From Bacteriovoracaceae bacterium (GTDB lineage Bacteria; Bdellovibrionota; Bacteriovoracia; Bacteriovoracales; Bacteriovoracaceae), in assembly GCA_947446575.1 (NCBI GenBank), contig CANFHC010000016.1, positions 1 through 64,000 of the forward strand: a DNA stretch of 64,000 nucleotides, read 5' to 3'. Made by a program: the position numbers and the translations under genes. Below the pieces are notes generated by a model. That model was given only the letters and a program-made list of their open reading frames with translations. It did no database searches and was not told the DNA's origin. The number at the start of each line of letters is the position of its first letter. Position 1 is the stretch's first letter. Positions 31,886-41,637 of this stretch are shown piece after piece.

Positions 31886-33112
31886 TTAGAGTAAAAAATC
31901 GCGAGCTTTTTTTAGTCCCGCAATAAATATATCGATTTCTTCTTTAGTATTATAAAAAGCAAATGAAGCTCTGGCCGCTGCTGAACACTGGTAATGTTTA
32001 AGCAGTGGTTGAGTGCAGTGATGTCCCGTTCTAATGGCGATACCTTGCTTGTCTAAAAGGGTTCCAAGGTCATGCGGATGAGCGCCTTCGAGAACAAAAG
32101 AGAGTACGCCGGATTTTTCTTTGGCTTCTCCAATAATTCTAATGCCGCTAATTTTTTTTATTTCGCTAGTGGCATAATCTAATAGCTCGAGTTCACGAGT
32201 TTTTATATTATCAAGACCTAATTCCAAAACATATTCGATAGCTTTTTTAAACGCGATGATCCCCGAAATTGCAGGGGTTCCAGCTTCAAATTTATTAGGG
32301 AGAACGTTATAAGTCGTTTTTTCAAACGTCACTTCTGAAATCATCGATCCTCCACCTTCAAAAGGTGGCATCTCGTTTAATAAATCTTCTTTTCCATATA
32401 AAAATCCTAAACCATCTGGTCCGTACATTTTATGTGCTGAAAAAATAAGGAAGTCACAATCCATTGCTTGAACATCAATTTTCATATGAGCAATGCTTTG
32501 AGCAGCATCGATGCAAACTTTTGCACCCACGCTATGGGCCAGTGTGATCATTTCATTAACAGGATTAACAGTGCCCAGTGTGTTTGAGACATGAGTGATA
32601 GAAACCATTTTTGTTTTGGAATTTAATAATTTTTTATATTCAACTAAATCGATTTCACCAGCAGCATTAATGGGAATAACAACAACTTTAGCACCCGTGA
32701 CTTCAGCAATCATCTGCCATGGGACAATGTTGGAGTGATGTTCCATTAAAGAGAGAAGAATTTCATCTCCAGGCTTTAAAAATTTTTTACCAAAACATTG
32801 CGCTAGTAAATTAACAGAGTCCGTTGTTCCTTTGGTGTAGATAACTTCATATGCTTCTCGAGCATTGAGTAAATGTTGAACAGCGACTCTCGTCTCTTCA
32901 AAGTGTCGTGTACCTACTTCAGAAAGAGTGTGAATTCCTCTATGAACGTTGGCAACTTCAAATGAATAATAATGAGTAATGGCGTCGATCACCACTTTAG
33001 GCTTAAGCGTTGTTGCCGCATTATCTAAATAAACCAGAGGATGATTATTGATAGAAATTCCTAGTTGGGGAAAATCCGCTCTAATTTTTTTTATATTTTG
33101 TTCTAAATTCAT
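31886..33112 (-). CDS. sufS: Cysteine desulfurase SufS
   Basis: A 408-residue PLP enzyme that takes sulfur from cysteine for Fe-S assembly. Landmarks are YLDNAATTLKP, the LMEHHSNIVPWQ loop, DAAQS (PLP Asp), SAHKMYGPDG (PLP lysine) and the short catalytic-cysteine loop RTGHHCTQPLL of group II desulfurases. No SufE gene is in the cluster, so the sulfur acceptor is either elsewhere or SufB/Nfu directly. Fifteen bases separate it from sufD. Confidence 0.95.
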   Translation of the reverse strand: MNLEQNIKKIRADFPQLGISINNHPLVYLDNAATTLKPKVVIDAITHYYSFEVANVHRGIHTLSEVGTRHFEETRVAVQHLLNAREAYEVIYTKGTTDSVNLLAQCFGKKFLKPGDEILLSLMEHHSNIVPWQMIAEVTGAKVVVIPINAAGEIDLVEYKKLLNSKTKMVSITHVSNTLGTVNPVNEMITLAHSVGAKVCIDAAQSIAHMKIDVQAMDCDFLIFSAHKMYGPDGLGFLYGKEDLLNEMPPFEGGGSMISEVTFEKTTYNVLPNKFEAGTPAISGIIAFKKAIEYVLELGLDNIKTRELELLDYATSEIKKISGIRIIGEAKEKSGVLSFVLEGAHPHDLGTLLDKQGIAIRTGHHCTQPLLKHYQCSAAARASFAFYNTKEEIDIFIAGLKKARDFLL

Positions 33113-33127
33113 AAATACCTAATCGAC

Positions 33128-34384
33128 TTAATCTATAAGTGCTGTTTTTTCAAAGTTTTCAGTGACTAAATTAATGGCGAAATTTCGTATTTCATCATTT
33201 TCAATTTTATAAAGTGCATCGGCAGCAAACCCATAACAAAGCATGCGTTTAGCACGCTCCTTGGCAATACCGCGTGATTCAAGATAAAATTCTTCATCAA
33301 AAGAAAGTTGACCAATCGTCGCTCCATGCGAGCATTTTACATCATCGGCATGAACCAGAAGTTGTGGGCGAGTATCTATATGCGCTTTTTTTGATAGCAC
33401 TAAGTTTTTATTTAGCTGAGAAGAATTACTTTGTTGAGCGTCTTGTTTTACGATTATTTTTCCAGTGAAAATTCCGTGTGATTCTCCGCCTAAAATTCCT
33501 TTAAACAATTGATCAGAATTAGTGTGAGGTGCAAAGTGTGTAATTGTCGAAAAGACATCAGTGTGTTCTGATTTTTTTATAGCAAAAAGTCCATGAACAC
33601 TTGTTTCAGCTGCCGGAGCATTAAGAGCTACATTGATATTGTGTCTGGCGGTAAGCATCCCTAAATCGACAGTCACGGATCTAAAAGTGGCATTGGCCGC
33701 GACGTTTGCATTGGTTAAACCAATGTGGACAGAATTTGCCGCTTCAGTTTGAATTTTAACGTGTTCAATATAAGAGTTTGGCAAAAGATTAAATTTTGTC
33801 ACTGCATTGGTCGTATATTGAAACAGATCATTGTTAGTCGATTCAAAAATTTCCACAAAGCTAGCTTTTGAATTTTCTTCGACTGAAATGCTAAGACGTG
33901 GAGAAATCATTTTATTGACTCCCACATCGTCAACTAAATGAATAATTGAAATAGGAAACTTGATTACTGAATTTTTTTTAATTTTAATCGCCAGTGGAGA
34001 GATCGCTACACCAAAATTTAGTGAATCGAAAGTATCGAAGAATTTCTCTTCAGGAGACAACGAATCAAGTTCAATTCCAGCGGGCAAAACTGAAAGGAAT
34101 TTGTTGAAGATTCCATTGTTAAAAATAATCATTCCTTGTTTATCCAAAACGGATTTTGGAACATCAGAAATGATAGACTCATTCATTTGATAAAAACGAG
34201 GAGAGAGGTGAGCTCCAATATTAGTGTATTTCCAATCTTCATTTTTCTTAGTTGGAATGCCACTCTTTTCAAAAACGCCTAAAGCACTTTTCATGGCCTC
34301 TTGGTAACTAGGACTTAAATCCTGGCCCTTAAGAAGAACTGCTTTAGAATTTTTTACAAGTTCGTTGAATATTACTTTTTCCAT
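33128..34384 (-). CDS. sufD: Fe-S assembly scaffold protein SufD
   Basis: A 418-residue partner of SufB in the SufBCD scaffold. The SufB/D beta-helix core occupies the C-terminal two thirds: FVEIFES, GLTNANVAANATFRSVTVDLG, HGIFTGKIIVKQDAQQSNSSQLNKNL, and HADDVKCSHGATIGQLSFDEEFYLESRG with the conserved Cys/His. The N-terminal part (EDWKYTNIG) is typical of SufD. Ten bases upstream of it sufC ends. Confidence 0.94.
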   Translation of the reverse strand: MEKVIFNELVKNSKAVLLKGQDLSPSYQEAMKSALGVFEKSGIPTKKNEDWKYTNIGAHLSPRFYQMNESIISDVPKSVLDKQGMIIFNNGIFNKFLSVLPAGIELDSLSPEEKFFDTFDSLNFGVAISPLAIKIKKNSVIKFPISIIHLVDDVGVNKMISPRLSISVEENSKASFVEIFESTNNDLFQYTTNAVTKFNLLPNSYIEHVKIQTEAANSVHIGLTNANVAANATFRSVTVDLGMLTARHNINVALNAPAAETSVHGLFAIKKSEHTDVFSTITHFAPHTNSDQLFKGILGGESHGIFTGKIIVKQDAQQSNSSQLNKNLVLSKKAHIDTRPQLLVHADDVKCSHGATIGQLSFDEEFYLESRGIAKERAKRMLCYGFAADALYKIENDEIRNFAINLVTENFEKTALID

Positions 34385-34394
34385 TTTTTATCTC

Positions 34395-35192
34395 TTAGTG
34401 CTTTTGAGCTTGTTCATTTTCTTCGAATTCTTTAATAACCCAATCGTAGCCTTTTTCTTCTAGTTCATGCGCCAGCTCTTTTCCGCCTGATCTAATAATT
34501 TTGCCTTGGTATAGGACATGCACATGATCAGGAATAATATAATCAAGAAGACGTTGGTAGTGTGTGACTAAAACTGTTGCATTGAAGCGGCTCTTAAGAG
34601 CGTTTACACCTTTTGCGACAATCTTTAGTGCATCGATATCAAGACCAGAATCAGTTTCGTCCAAAAGTGCAAGGCGAGGATTTAAAACGGCCATTTGTAG
34701 AATTTCATTTTTCTTTTTTTCTCCGCCAGAAAATCCCGTATTCACTGGACGATTCAGGAAAGCCTCATTCATTTCTAATAGTTCTAATTTAGGTTTTAAA
34801 AAGATTCTGAAATCTTCTTCCGACATTTCAGAGGCTCCATTATGCTTACAAGTTTCATTGAAAGCTTCATGTAAAAATGTAAAATTAGATACACCTGGAA
34901 TTTCTACTGGGTATTGAAAGCCCAGAAAGATTCCGCTTTTTGCTCTTTCGTCAGCTTCAAGTTCTAGCAGGTTTCTATCTTTGGCATTGATCTTAAAAGT
35001 AATTGATCCTTCAGTTACGTTGAATGATGGGTGGCCGGCGATCACTTTTGACAAAGTACTTTTTCCAGAACCGTTTGGACCCATGATGGCATGAACTTCA
35101 CCAGCTTTTACTGTGAGATTAATCCCTTTAAGGATTTCTTTGATCTCACCGTTGGCTTCGATGCTTGCGTGTAAATTTTTAACTTCAATCAT
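34395..35192 (-). CDS. sufC: Fe-S assembly ATPase SufC
   Basis: A 265-residue ABC-type ATPase of the SufBCD complex; soluble. Walker A GPNGSGKST (residues about 37-45), Q-loop GFQYP, signature FSGGEKKKNEI and Walker B LALLDETDSGLD are all present, with the switch His in VTHYQRLL. The SGGEKKxNE form is the SufC-specific version of the signature. Between sufB and sufD with short gaps. Confidence 0.96.
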   Translation of the reverse strand: MIEVKNLHASIEANGEIKEILKGINLTVKAGEVHAIMGPNGSGKSTLSKVIAGHPSFNVTEGSITFKINAKDRNLLELEADERAKSGIFLGFQYPVEIPGVSNFTFLHEAFNETCKHNGASEMSEEDFRIFLKPKLELLEMNEAFLNRPVNTGFSGGEKKKNEILQMAVLNPRLALLDETDSGLDIDALKIVAKGVNALKSRFNATVLVTHYQRLLDYIIPDHVHVLYQGKIIRSGGKELAHELEEKGYDWVIKEFEENEQAQKH

Positions 35193-35213
35193 AATTATTC
35201 CTGCAATTTTTAA

Positions 35214-36641
35214 TTATCCGATACTATTTTCTAATTTCATTTCTATTAATTTGACGGCCTCAACAGAGAATTCCAGTGGAAGTTCTTTGAAGACATCTTT
35301 ACAAAATCCATTTACGATCATGGAGATACATTTTTCTTCTGAGAGGCCTCTAGACTGAAGATAAAAAAGTTGTTCTTCAGAAATTTTAGAAGTCGAAGCT
35401 TCGTGTTCAACGACAGCTGAATTATTTTTCACGTCTATATAGGGAAATGTATTGGCCTGGGCTTTATCGCCAATAAGCATTGAATCACATTGAGAATAAT
35501 TGCGAGCGCCAGTTGCACTCGGCATGATTTTAACTAATCCACGATAATTATTTTCTGATTGTTCGGCCGATATCCCTTTAGAAATAATAGTCGACTTGGT
35601 ATTTTTCCCAATGTGAACCATTTTCGTTCCGGTATCTGCTTGCATAAAATTATTGGTAAGAGCTACTGAGTAGAAAGCTCCTTCCGAATTATCACCAATT
35701 AAGTTACATGATGGGTATTTCCAAGTGATCGCTGAACCAGCTTCAACTTGTGTCCACGAGATTTTTGAATTGACACCAACGCAGTTTCCGCGTTTAGTGA
35801 CGAAGTTATAAATTCCACCCAAACCTTTTTTATCGCCGGCGTACCAGTTTTGAACGGTCGAATATTTTATTTCTGCATTGTCGAGAGCAACTAATTCAAC
35901 AATCGCAGCGTGTAGTTGGTTTTCATCGCGCTGAGGGGCAGTACAACCTTCGAGGTAGTTAACAAAAGAGCCTTCATCGGCTATGATGAGTGTGCGCTCA
36001 AACTGGCCCGTCTCCTTAGCATTTATTCTAAAGTAAGTTGAAAGATCTAACGGACACTTCACTCCTTTAGGAATGTAGACAAATGAACCATCAGAAAAAA
36101 CGGCTGCATTGAGAGCAGCATAATAATTATCAGAGTAGGGAACTACTGTTCCCAAGTATTTTTTAACAAGATCAGGATAGTCTTTAACTGCTTCTGAAAT
36201 AGAGCAAAAGATGACTCCCACTTTTTCTAATTCAACTCTGTGAGTAGTCGCTACAGATACAGAATCAAATACCGCATCGACCGCAACACCGCTGATGCGT
36301 TTTTGTTCGTTGAGCGGAATTCCTAATTTTTCAAAAGTGGCCAGTAGTTCTGGATCGATTTCATCGAGACTAGCGTGAACATCTTTTTTCTTTGGGGCAG
36401 AGTAGTAGTAAAGATTTTGCAAATCGATATCGGGAATTTTTAATTTTGCCCATTTAGGCAAAATCATTTTTTCGAAATGGTGAAAAGCTTTTATGCGGTA
36501 ATCAAGTAACCATTGAGGTTCAGCTTTTTTTGCCGAAATCATACGCACGATTTCTTCGTTAAGTCCTTTAGGAAACTCTTCGGTTTCGATATCGGTAAAG
36601 AAGCCGTATTTGTAATCGCTGTTTAAAATATCTGTGCTCAT
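35214..36641 (-). CDS. sufB: Fe-S assembly scaffold protein SufB
   Basis: A 475-residue scaffold on which the cluster is built. Typical SufB stretches are [71 protein letters not shown] and [22 protein letters not shown], with the conserved Cys in [10 protein letters not shown] near residue 390. Its start overlaps the end of the Rrf2 regulator gene by 4 bases, so regulator and scaffold are translationally coupled. Confidence 0.96.
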   Translation of the reverse strand: MSTDILNSDYKYGFFTDIETEEFPKGLNEEIVRMISAKKAEPQWLLDYRIKAFHHFEKMILPKWAKLKIPDIDLQNLYYYSAPKKKDVHASLDEIDPELLATFEKLGIPLNEQKRISGVAVDAVFDSVSVATTHRVELEKVGVIFCSISEAVKDYPDLVKKYLGTVVPYSDNYYAALNAAVFSDGSFVYIPKGVKCPLDLSTYFRINAKETGQFERTLIIADEGSFVNYLEGCTAPQRDENQLHAAIVELVALDNAEIKYSTVQNWYAGDKKGLGGIYNFVTKRGNCVGVNSKISWTQVEAGSAITWKYPSCNLIGDNSEGAFYSVALTNNFMQADTGTKMVHIGKNTKSTIISKGISAEQSENNYRGLVKIMPSATGARNYSQCDSMLIGDKAQANTFPYIDVKNNSAVVEHEASTSKISEEQLFYLQSRGLSEEKCISMIVNGFCKDVFKELPLEFSVEAVKLIEMKLENSIG

Positions 36642-37117
36642 AAACTTTTCTCGACTGTTGGATTTGTAATATGGGGATGCGGCAATGAAAGGTGAGCGTG
36701 ATTGAACTCCGCTCCTTGCAAAAGATCGCCAAGAGTTAACGTTTCTAAAAAAATATTGAGTTTGCGATTGAGTTGTTCAACCGGAGTGGCGATATTGCAT
36801 TTTCCAAAAAGTTCACATGTGCCTTTGTTGCTTACACACACGCGACCAATATCTTCTTTACCTTCAATTAAGCGCACTAGTTCCATATAAGTTATTTCTG
36901 TTAATGCTTTATTCAAAGAGTATCCACCCTTGATGCCTTTAGTGGATTTTAAAATTTCTTGGTTATTCATCAACTGCATGACTTTGGCAGTTGTATCGAA
37001 AGGTGTTTTGAATTCGTCACATATTTCACGCGCAGAAGTCAGCGAGCTGTCTTTTTTATCGGCCATAAACTTTAGGGCCATTAAAGCGTATTCTACTTTT
37101 TTATTAATCTTAAGCAT
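36638..37117 (-). CDS. Rrf2-family Fe-S-sensing regulator of the suf operon
   Basis: A 159-residue winged-helix regulator of the IscR type: [19 protein letters not shown], the recognition helix around [11 protein letters not shown], and [12 protein letters not shown] (wing). Three cysteines, C94, C101 and C107, have nearly the IscR spacing for a 2Fe-2S cluster. As first gene of the operon it most likely represses suf when clusters are plentiful. An inverted repeat about 100 bases upstream is a candidate binding site. Confidence 0.9.
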   Translation of the reverse strand: MLKINKKVEYALMALKFMADKKDSSLTSAREICDEFKTPFDTTAKVMQLMNNQEILKSTKGIKGGYSLNKALTEITYMELVRLIEGKEDIGRVCVSNKGTCELFGKCNIATPVEQLNRKLNIFLETLTLGDLLQGAEFNHAHLSLPHPHITNPTVEKSL

Positions 37118-37218
37118 GTGAGCGCCTTATCGTTATATTGACTAAAACACCGGCTTTTAAAAGCATAAGCGTTAATAGTATCAGTTCCTTAGTTGTCTTA
37201 TTGGCCTAAATTAGCTCA

Positions 37219-37243
37219 AAATAGGTTAAAAATAAACCTATTT
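37219..37243. promoter_or_regulatory. Inverted repeat in the suf / metallopeptidase divergent promoter region
   Basis: AAATAGGTT (37219-37227) and AACCTATTT (37235-37243) form a perfect 9-bp inverted repeat with a 7-base spacer. It lies about 100 bases from the start of each divergent gene, in a region without coding potential. It could be an operator for the Rrf2 regulator; it could also form an RNA hairpin. Confidence 0.4.
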
Positions 37244-37341
37244 CTTTTGTGTCTAGCTATAAAGTTGACTAAAAATTATGGTTTTTGCCGATTTTGCCGA
37301 TAAATTCAACATAAGTTGGTTACTAAGGAGTCCTTTGTTCT

Positions 37342-39234
37342 ATGCGCGTCCATCTCTTAATACTATTTTTACTAGTTTTGGTAGGGCAATGTTTTGCTCA
37401 GGATCAGGGGCGTATTTTGGCAGAAACGATTAAAGACTATGCAAAACTGCAAAGTGAACTTGATGGTCTTTTAAAAATTAAATCGCCCGATTGTCTTCCA
37501 GGGACAATTTCGACATCTTTAAAAAATTATTGCTCTATTAAAGACATGTGTACCAAGAGGGAAGTTCGAGTTGACGATCCAATCCTTTATATAAACGAAA
37601 AAGGAGAAAAGATTATCAATGAGAACTATTATTTTATAAGGGATGGAGTGAGAACTTGTCTCAAAGAAAAATACGCTGATGTAATAAAAGAAAGAAGAGA
37701 CGAATTAGCAGCTAAGCTTAGGACAATACATCTTCAAAAAATTATTGATGCTAATAAATTGTTAATTAAATTATCAGATAAATATAATCAAGGGACAAAA
37801 ATCCAAAAAATTAGTGCGGAAATTCTCACTATTTCTCTTGAGTCTGCAATGAGAAATGAAGAGTCTGAGTGGCAAAAAGATAAAGGAAGTCATGATGAGT
37901 TGGCGAAAGTAATAGCTCAGGCAGAAAAAAGAACAAAAATAAGTTTAAATTCGGAAGTTAAAAAAACATTAATTGAAATTCACTATTTGAAATTTAATGC
38001 GACTTATCCTGAAGAAGTAGCGCGTTTTGAAGATGCCATTATTCCCCAAACAAAAATTAATGATCCCTTTTATGATTGGTCATTACTTAAAGATGAAAAA
38101 GTAGCGGGGGGGCCAGCTCGATTAGCTTTTAATAGAGCTAAGTTGACTGAAAAATCCCAAGAAGCATATGCTCTTTTTCAAGAGACACAAAAAGAAATGG
38201 TTAGTTATTTAGAAAGTAAAAAAAATGAATCTAATGTTGATAATATGGACCGGATCATCTCACGAGTCAAAACGATTAGATTTAATCCACCTAGGCTGAC
38301 TAATACATTGACCACAGTTTGCGAAAGTCCTAACGCCTTTTATTCTGCAAAAACTCATTCATTCACAATTTGTCCACAGATGCTTAATTTTCCCAAAATG
38401 GCATTGATGGAAACTATCGCTCACGAAATTGCTCACAGTTATGATTCATGTAATTTTTCTGGAAAAATGTATCAAAAAAAAGGTCCACTTATAATCGAAG
38501 AAGCTCCTTTTGAAGTTGAAATTAAGACTGAACCTATTAATGGAAATTATAGAAATACTTTCGACGATGATCCAACAGATTTGAAATTAAAAGATAAGAT
38601 TCAAGAAAAAATTAAATACGCTGATCATCCTTTTGCTAAAACACTCAGCTGCTTGCAAGATCCTGCTTCTGTTGGTGCTAAAGCGATAGATCCAGCAGAC
38701 ATTACAAAAAAAGCAAAAGCAAGTCTCGAGGCCCTTATCAAGTTAGGTCAAAATACTCCTGAAAATTCAAAGGCCCGTTATGTTAATTATTTAATCACTA
38801 ATCAAAAAGATTATTTTGATTATTTTCAGGGCTGTAATAATATCGAGTCAAGCAGTGTTTTAAGAAGTCAGTTGCAAGAGGCATTTGCGGATAAGATGGC
38901 CACAGAAATTGTTGCAAGAAAACTACAGTCAGCTTCAAAAGTTGATGCTGAAAAATCTATGTTAGAAATTTCTCTAGGATATAATAATATTTGTTCAAAT
39001 GAAGGGCAAAGTAATGCTAAAATTCGTGAATTTGCAGCAAAGAATGGGTGCAAGAATTTTTATGAAAATAAAACAAATGAAGAAAAAATATTAAATGGTA
39101 TTTCTATAAGTGATCCAGAATTTGATCCACATCCAAATTCAGCTTTGCGTATTGAGAGAAATTTAATGAGTCATCCAATAATAAGAAAAGCCCTCAATTG
39201 TCCAATTGAAAAAGGACTGAAATACTGTGAATAA
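37342..39234 (+). CDS. Exported zinc metallopeptidase-like protein (HExxH)
   Basis: A 630-residue protein with signal peptide MRVHLLILFLLVLVGQCFA. A helical, charged N-terminal region is followed by TICPQ and MALMETIAHEIAHSYD with HEIAH at residues 361-365. A possible third ligand is the Glu in LQEAFADKMATE (513-517), an ExxxD arrangement like M13 peptidases, but about 150 residues away, much farther than usual. Many cysteines suggest disulfides. Secretion by the type II system encoded downstream is possible. AAGGAG precedes the ATG. It overlaps the next exported gene by 8 bases. Confidence 0.65.
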   Translation: MRVHLLILFLLVLVGQCFAQDQGRILAETIKDYAKLQSELDGLLKIKSPDCLPGTISTSLKNYCSIKDMCTKREVRVDDPILYINEKGEKIINENYYFIRDGVRTCLKEKYADVIKERRDELAAKLRTIHLQKIIDANKLLIKLSDKYNQGTKIQKISAEILTISLESAMRNEESEWQKDKGSHDELAKVIAQAEKRTKISLNSEVKKTLIEIHYLKFNATYPEEVARFEDAIIPQTKINDPFYDWSLLKDEKVAGGPARLAFNRAKLTEKSQEAYALFQETQKEMVSYLESKKNESNVDNMDRIISRVKTIRFNPPRLTNTLTTVCESPNAFYSAKTHSFTICPQMLNFPKMALMETIAHEIAHSYDSCNFSGKMYQKKGPLIIEEAPFEVEIKTEPINGNYRNTFDDDPTDLKLKDKIQEKIKYADHPFAKTLSCLQDPASVGAKAIDPADITKKAKASLEALIKLGQNTPENSKARYVNYLITNQKDYFDYFQGCNNIESSSVLRSQLQEAFADKMATEIVARKLQSASKVDAEKSMLEISLGYNNICSNEGQSNAKIREFAAKNGCKNFYENKTNEEKILNGISISDPEFDPHPNSALRIERNLMSHPIIRKALNCPIEKGLKYCE

Positions 39235-39601
39235 GCTCTTATTGCTTTCAATATTTTTTTCAACAGCTCTTATGGCATCTGAGACTGTTATTCTGCTTGA
39301 ATCTCAAACGATTTTAGGCAAAGAATTGAAAAAAGAGTTTGTCATAATTAATGATGGAAGTGTTATTGTTAATAATGAAAAACTAAGTGCCACTGAGGTT
39401 ATTACTCAGTCAGAAAATATTAAAAATATTGCAACTTTTTCGGATCTAAAATCATTAGAAAATTGTACAAGCGGAGCATTCAAGCATATTCTTAAAAAAG
39501 GTAAAATCTTGAAAATAGAAAAAGGATGTTTGGAGAGTGCTCGTTACAAAGTGCTTAAAGAGAATTTTAAAGCGCTTAAAAAAGATCACATCACACAATA
39601 A
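39227..39601 (+). CDS. Small exported protein, partner of the metallopeptidase-like gene
   Basis: A 124-residue protein that begins with GTG inside the end of the previous gene (8-base overlap) and has a signal peptide (residues 1-17, ending LMA). The mature part contains two cysteines (NCTSG; KGCLE) about 25 residues apart and is lysine-rich at the end. No family recognised. Tight coupling to the metallopeptidase-like gene suggests a chaperone, propeptide or inhibitor role, which is inference. Confidence 0.6.
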   Translation: MNKLLLLSIFFSTALMASETVILLESQTILGKELKKEFVIINDGSVIVNNEKLSATEVITQSENIKNIATFSDLKSLENCTSGAFKHILKKGKILKIEKGCLESARYKVLKENFKALKKDHITQ

Positions 39602-39608
39602 ATAAATT

Positions 39609-40511
39609 ATGCAAATTGTAGGCGAATTAAGAGATAAGCGAATGGTAGTGGAGATCATTGCGGGTTTAAGTCAAATAGGTATCACGGCGAATTCTCATTA
39701 TGTCAGTGAGGGGGATATTTATATCATCACCGTAGACAATGCTGAGCATCTTGGTCTTGCGCAAGATTTTTTCCGGGTAAAGCTTGGTTTCAAAAAACCG
39801 ATTGAAGTCGATCAGCAATGGGTAAAAATAAAAACGCTTCCAAGAGGCGAGATGACTTTTGCCATGCTCGTTACCTGCATCGGAATATACCTCTTAAGTT
39901 TTTCTAATATGGGGGTACCCTTATACGATACACTTTTTTTGGGAAAAACCGATAGTAGTCTTTTTTATGAAGTTGGGAGAGGTCAATTTTGGAGACTCAT
40001 CACTCCTATCTTTTTGCATATGAGTTTCCTGCATATTCTTTTTAATATGTTGTGGTTTAAAGACTTAGGTTATTTAATCGAATTTAATTTCAAAAAAAAC
40101 TTCCTCCTTCTTTTTGTTTTATTAACAGGTCTTTTTTCTAATATCTGCCAATACCTAGTCAGTGGGCCACAATTTGGCGGAATGTCCGGTGTCCTCTATG
40201 CCATGTTGGGCTTTATCTGGGTTTATAAAAAGCTCCACGTCGATTTCGAATACGCCATCCCTAAATTTGATATTGGAATGATGATTGGTTGGTATTTTAT
40301 GTGTTTAACCGGTGTTTTGGGGCCAATTGCCAACACCGCTCATGGAGCTGGATTAGTTGCAGGAATGTTGTGTGCAGTAGGTATGCAATTTCGTTTGGAT
40401 CGCGAGCGCTTAAAGTATTTAAGCCTTGCCTTGTTTTTTTTGATTTTCACCCTAGGAGTTGAAGGGTATAAGCTCCAAGGACGATATTACCTATTACTTT
40501 GGAAACAATAA
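39609..40511 (+). CDS. glpG: Rhomboid intramembrane serine protease (GlpG type)
   Basis: A 300-residue inner-membrane protease. Residues 1-70 form a small cytoplasmic domain like that of GlpG, followed by six or more hydrophobic helices. Catalytic Ser193 is in GGMSGVLYA, His245 in ANTAHGAG, and the HILFNMLW motif (142-149) supplies the oxyanion site. It cleaves membrane proteins near their transmembrane helices; the substrate is unknown. It begins 7 bases after the preceding gene and its stop overlaps the next start (TAATG). Confidence 0.92.
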   Translation: MQIVGELRDKRMVVEIIAGLSQIGITANSHYVSEGDIYIITVDNAEHLGLAQDFFRVKLGFKKPIEVDQQWVKIKTLPRGEMTFAMLVTCIGIYLLSFSNMGVPLYDTLFLGKTDSSLFYEVGRGQFWRLITPIFLHMSFLHILFNMLWFKDLGYLIEFNFKKNFLLLFVLLTGLFSNICQYLVSGPQFGGMSGVLYAMLGFIWVYKKLHVDFEYAIPKFDIGMMIGWYFMCLTGVLGPIANTAHGAGLVAGMLCAVGMQFRLDRERLKYLSLALFFLIFTLGVEGYKLQGRYYLLLWKQ

Positions 40512-40762
40512 TGGACAACAAGAATTTATCAGTTGAAGCACGCTTAAATCATTTAAAAGAAAGTTTTCAAGAAAAAACGCCAAAACAAATGCGTACAATT
40601 AGAAATAATCTTAACAATCGCATTCGTTCATTTAATGAAGAACTAAAATTCGGAAAATCCCTTCCAAGTCTATCAGCGAGTCATATGTTTTTTGAATTTG
40701 ATCTAAAAGATTGCAAAGAGCTTTTATTAGCTGCTCAAAAACAAATCAAAACGCAAAAATGA
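40511..40762 (+). CDS. Small helical cytoplasmic protein of unknown function
   Basis: An 83-residue charged, largely helical protein (MDNKNLSVEARLNHLKES...LLLAAQKQIKTQK) with no signal peptide. Its ATG overlaps the glpG stop codon by one base, and its own stop overlaps the next start by 4 bases, so it is firmly inside an operon. I recognise no domain. Confidence 0.6.
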   Translation: MDNKNLSVEARLNHLKESFQEKTPKQMRTIRNNLNNRIRSFNEELKFGKSLPSLSASHMFFEFDLKDCKELLLAAQKQIKTQK

Positions 40763-41133
40763 GATTCATGGCTTTCATTTTTTTCTTTTTCCTAAATGCT
40801 TTTGTGATTAACGCAGAAGAGAGTATTAAACTGGAAGTCAAAAAGACTGAAGCTGAAATTTACGCTGAATCGATAAAGACTGATTATAAAATGGATTGGA
40901 AATATAGCGCCGGTGAATATTTAATTTATGACTGCGAAAGAAAACATTTCGCTTGTATCGATAGAAGCAGTCAAGAAAACTGTGTTGAAGAGCGAGCATT
41001 TGCACTCGCTCAGAAGCTACCAAGCCTTCCTTGTGCACCTTTAAAAAAATATACGGATAAAACGGCCTGTGTACATGAAAATTACAAAGTCGTGGATATA
41101 AACGCTCTTAAGCGCTTTTGTTATCCCAAATAA
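40759..41133 (+). CDS. Exported cysteine-rich small protein
   Basis: 124 residues from the ATG at 40759, with signal peptide MRFMAFIFFFFLNAFVINA. Six cysteines in the mature part (YDCERKHFAC, NCVEE, LPCAP, ACVHE, RFCYPK) suggest a disulfide-rich periplasmic or secreted fold. The start overlaps the preceding gene by 4 bases (ATGA); a longer frame from 40711 would lose the signal peptide. Last gene of the metallopeptidase/glpG run. Function unknown. Confidence 0.65.
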   Translation: MRFMAFIFFFFLNAFVINAEESIKLEVKKTEAEIYAESIKTDYKMDWKYSAGEYLIYDCERKHFACIDRSSQENCVEERAFALAQKLPSLPCAPLKKYTDKTACVHENYKVVDINALKRFCYPK

Positions 41134-41152
41134 AGTAATCCTGTTCTTTTGA

Positions 41153-41593
41153 TTAGATATTTTTGTACATGAGAACATGCGGACCGATTTCATCAATTTC
41201 AAAAACTTCATCATTAAATTTCTTAAAACCAACTTTTTCGTAATAACCAATCGCCGATGTGCGGGCGTTACACCAAAGTAATGTGCAAAAGTTTTGTTTG
41301 ATAATAGGAAATGCAGTCGTTAGAAGTTCAGAGCTTAGGCCTTGGCCTTGATTTTCTGGAAGAGTGGCCATACCACGCAATTGGTATTGATGTAGATCTT
41401 CGAAGATTGGATTACGTTCATAAAAAAATGAAGCAACACTGACTAGTTGAGAATTCTGAAAGGCACCTAGATGAAAAGAGACATCTTCGTCGTCGTCATT
41501 TTCAAACTTCGCTTTTTTCAATTCATGTGAAGGTACCAATACTTGTTGGCGGATAGGATAGGTATCTTGTGCGCTAATTCTTAAAACTCTCAT
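41153..41593 (-). CDS. GNAT-family N-acetyltransferase
   Basis: A 146-residue acetyltransferase. Motif A reads LRGMATLPENQGQGLSSELL (Q-x-x-G-x-G, residues about 73-92), followed by LLWCNARTSAIGYYEKVGF (motif B). The N-terminal RQQVLVPSHELKKAKF resembles the group of small GNAT enzymes of unknown substrate. Cytoplasmic. It stands 44 bases downstream of an exported-protein gene on the same strand. Confidence 0.85.
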   Translation of the reverse strand: MRVLRISAQDTYPIRQQVLVPSHELKKAKFENDDDEDVSFHLGAFQNSQLVSVASFFYERNPIFEDLHQYQLRGMATLPENQGQGLSSELLTTAFPIIKQNFCTLLWCNARTSAIGYYEKVGFKKFNDEVFEIDEIGPHVLMYKNI

Positions 41594-41637
41594 TGGAATT
41601 TTATAATATGCTTTCGGGTGTTTGTCATGAAAATGTT

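Noticed and set aside
38106-38112. G7 run in the metallopeptidase-like gene as a second phase-variation tract
   Set aside because: Seven G is shorter and less slippage-prone than the G9 tract; no other support.
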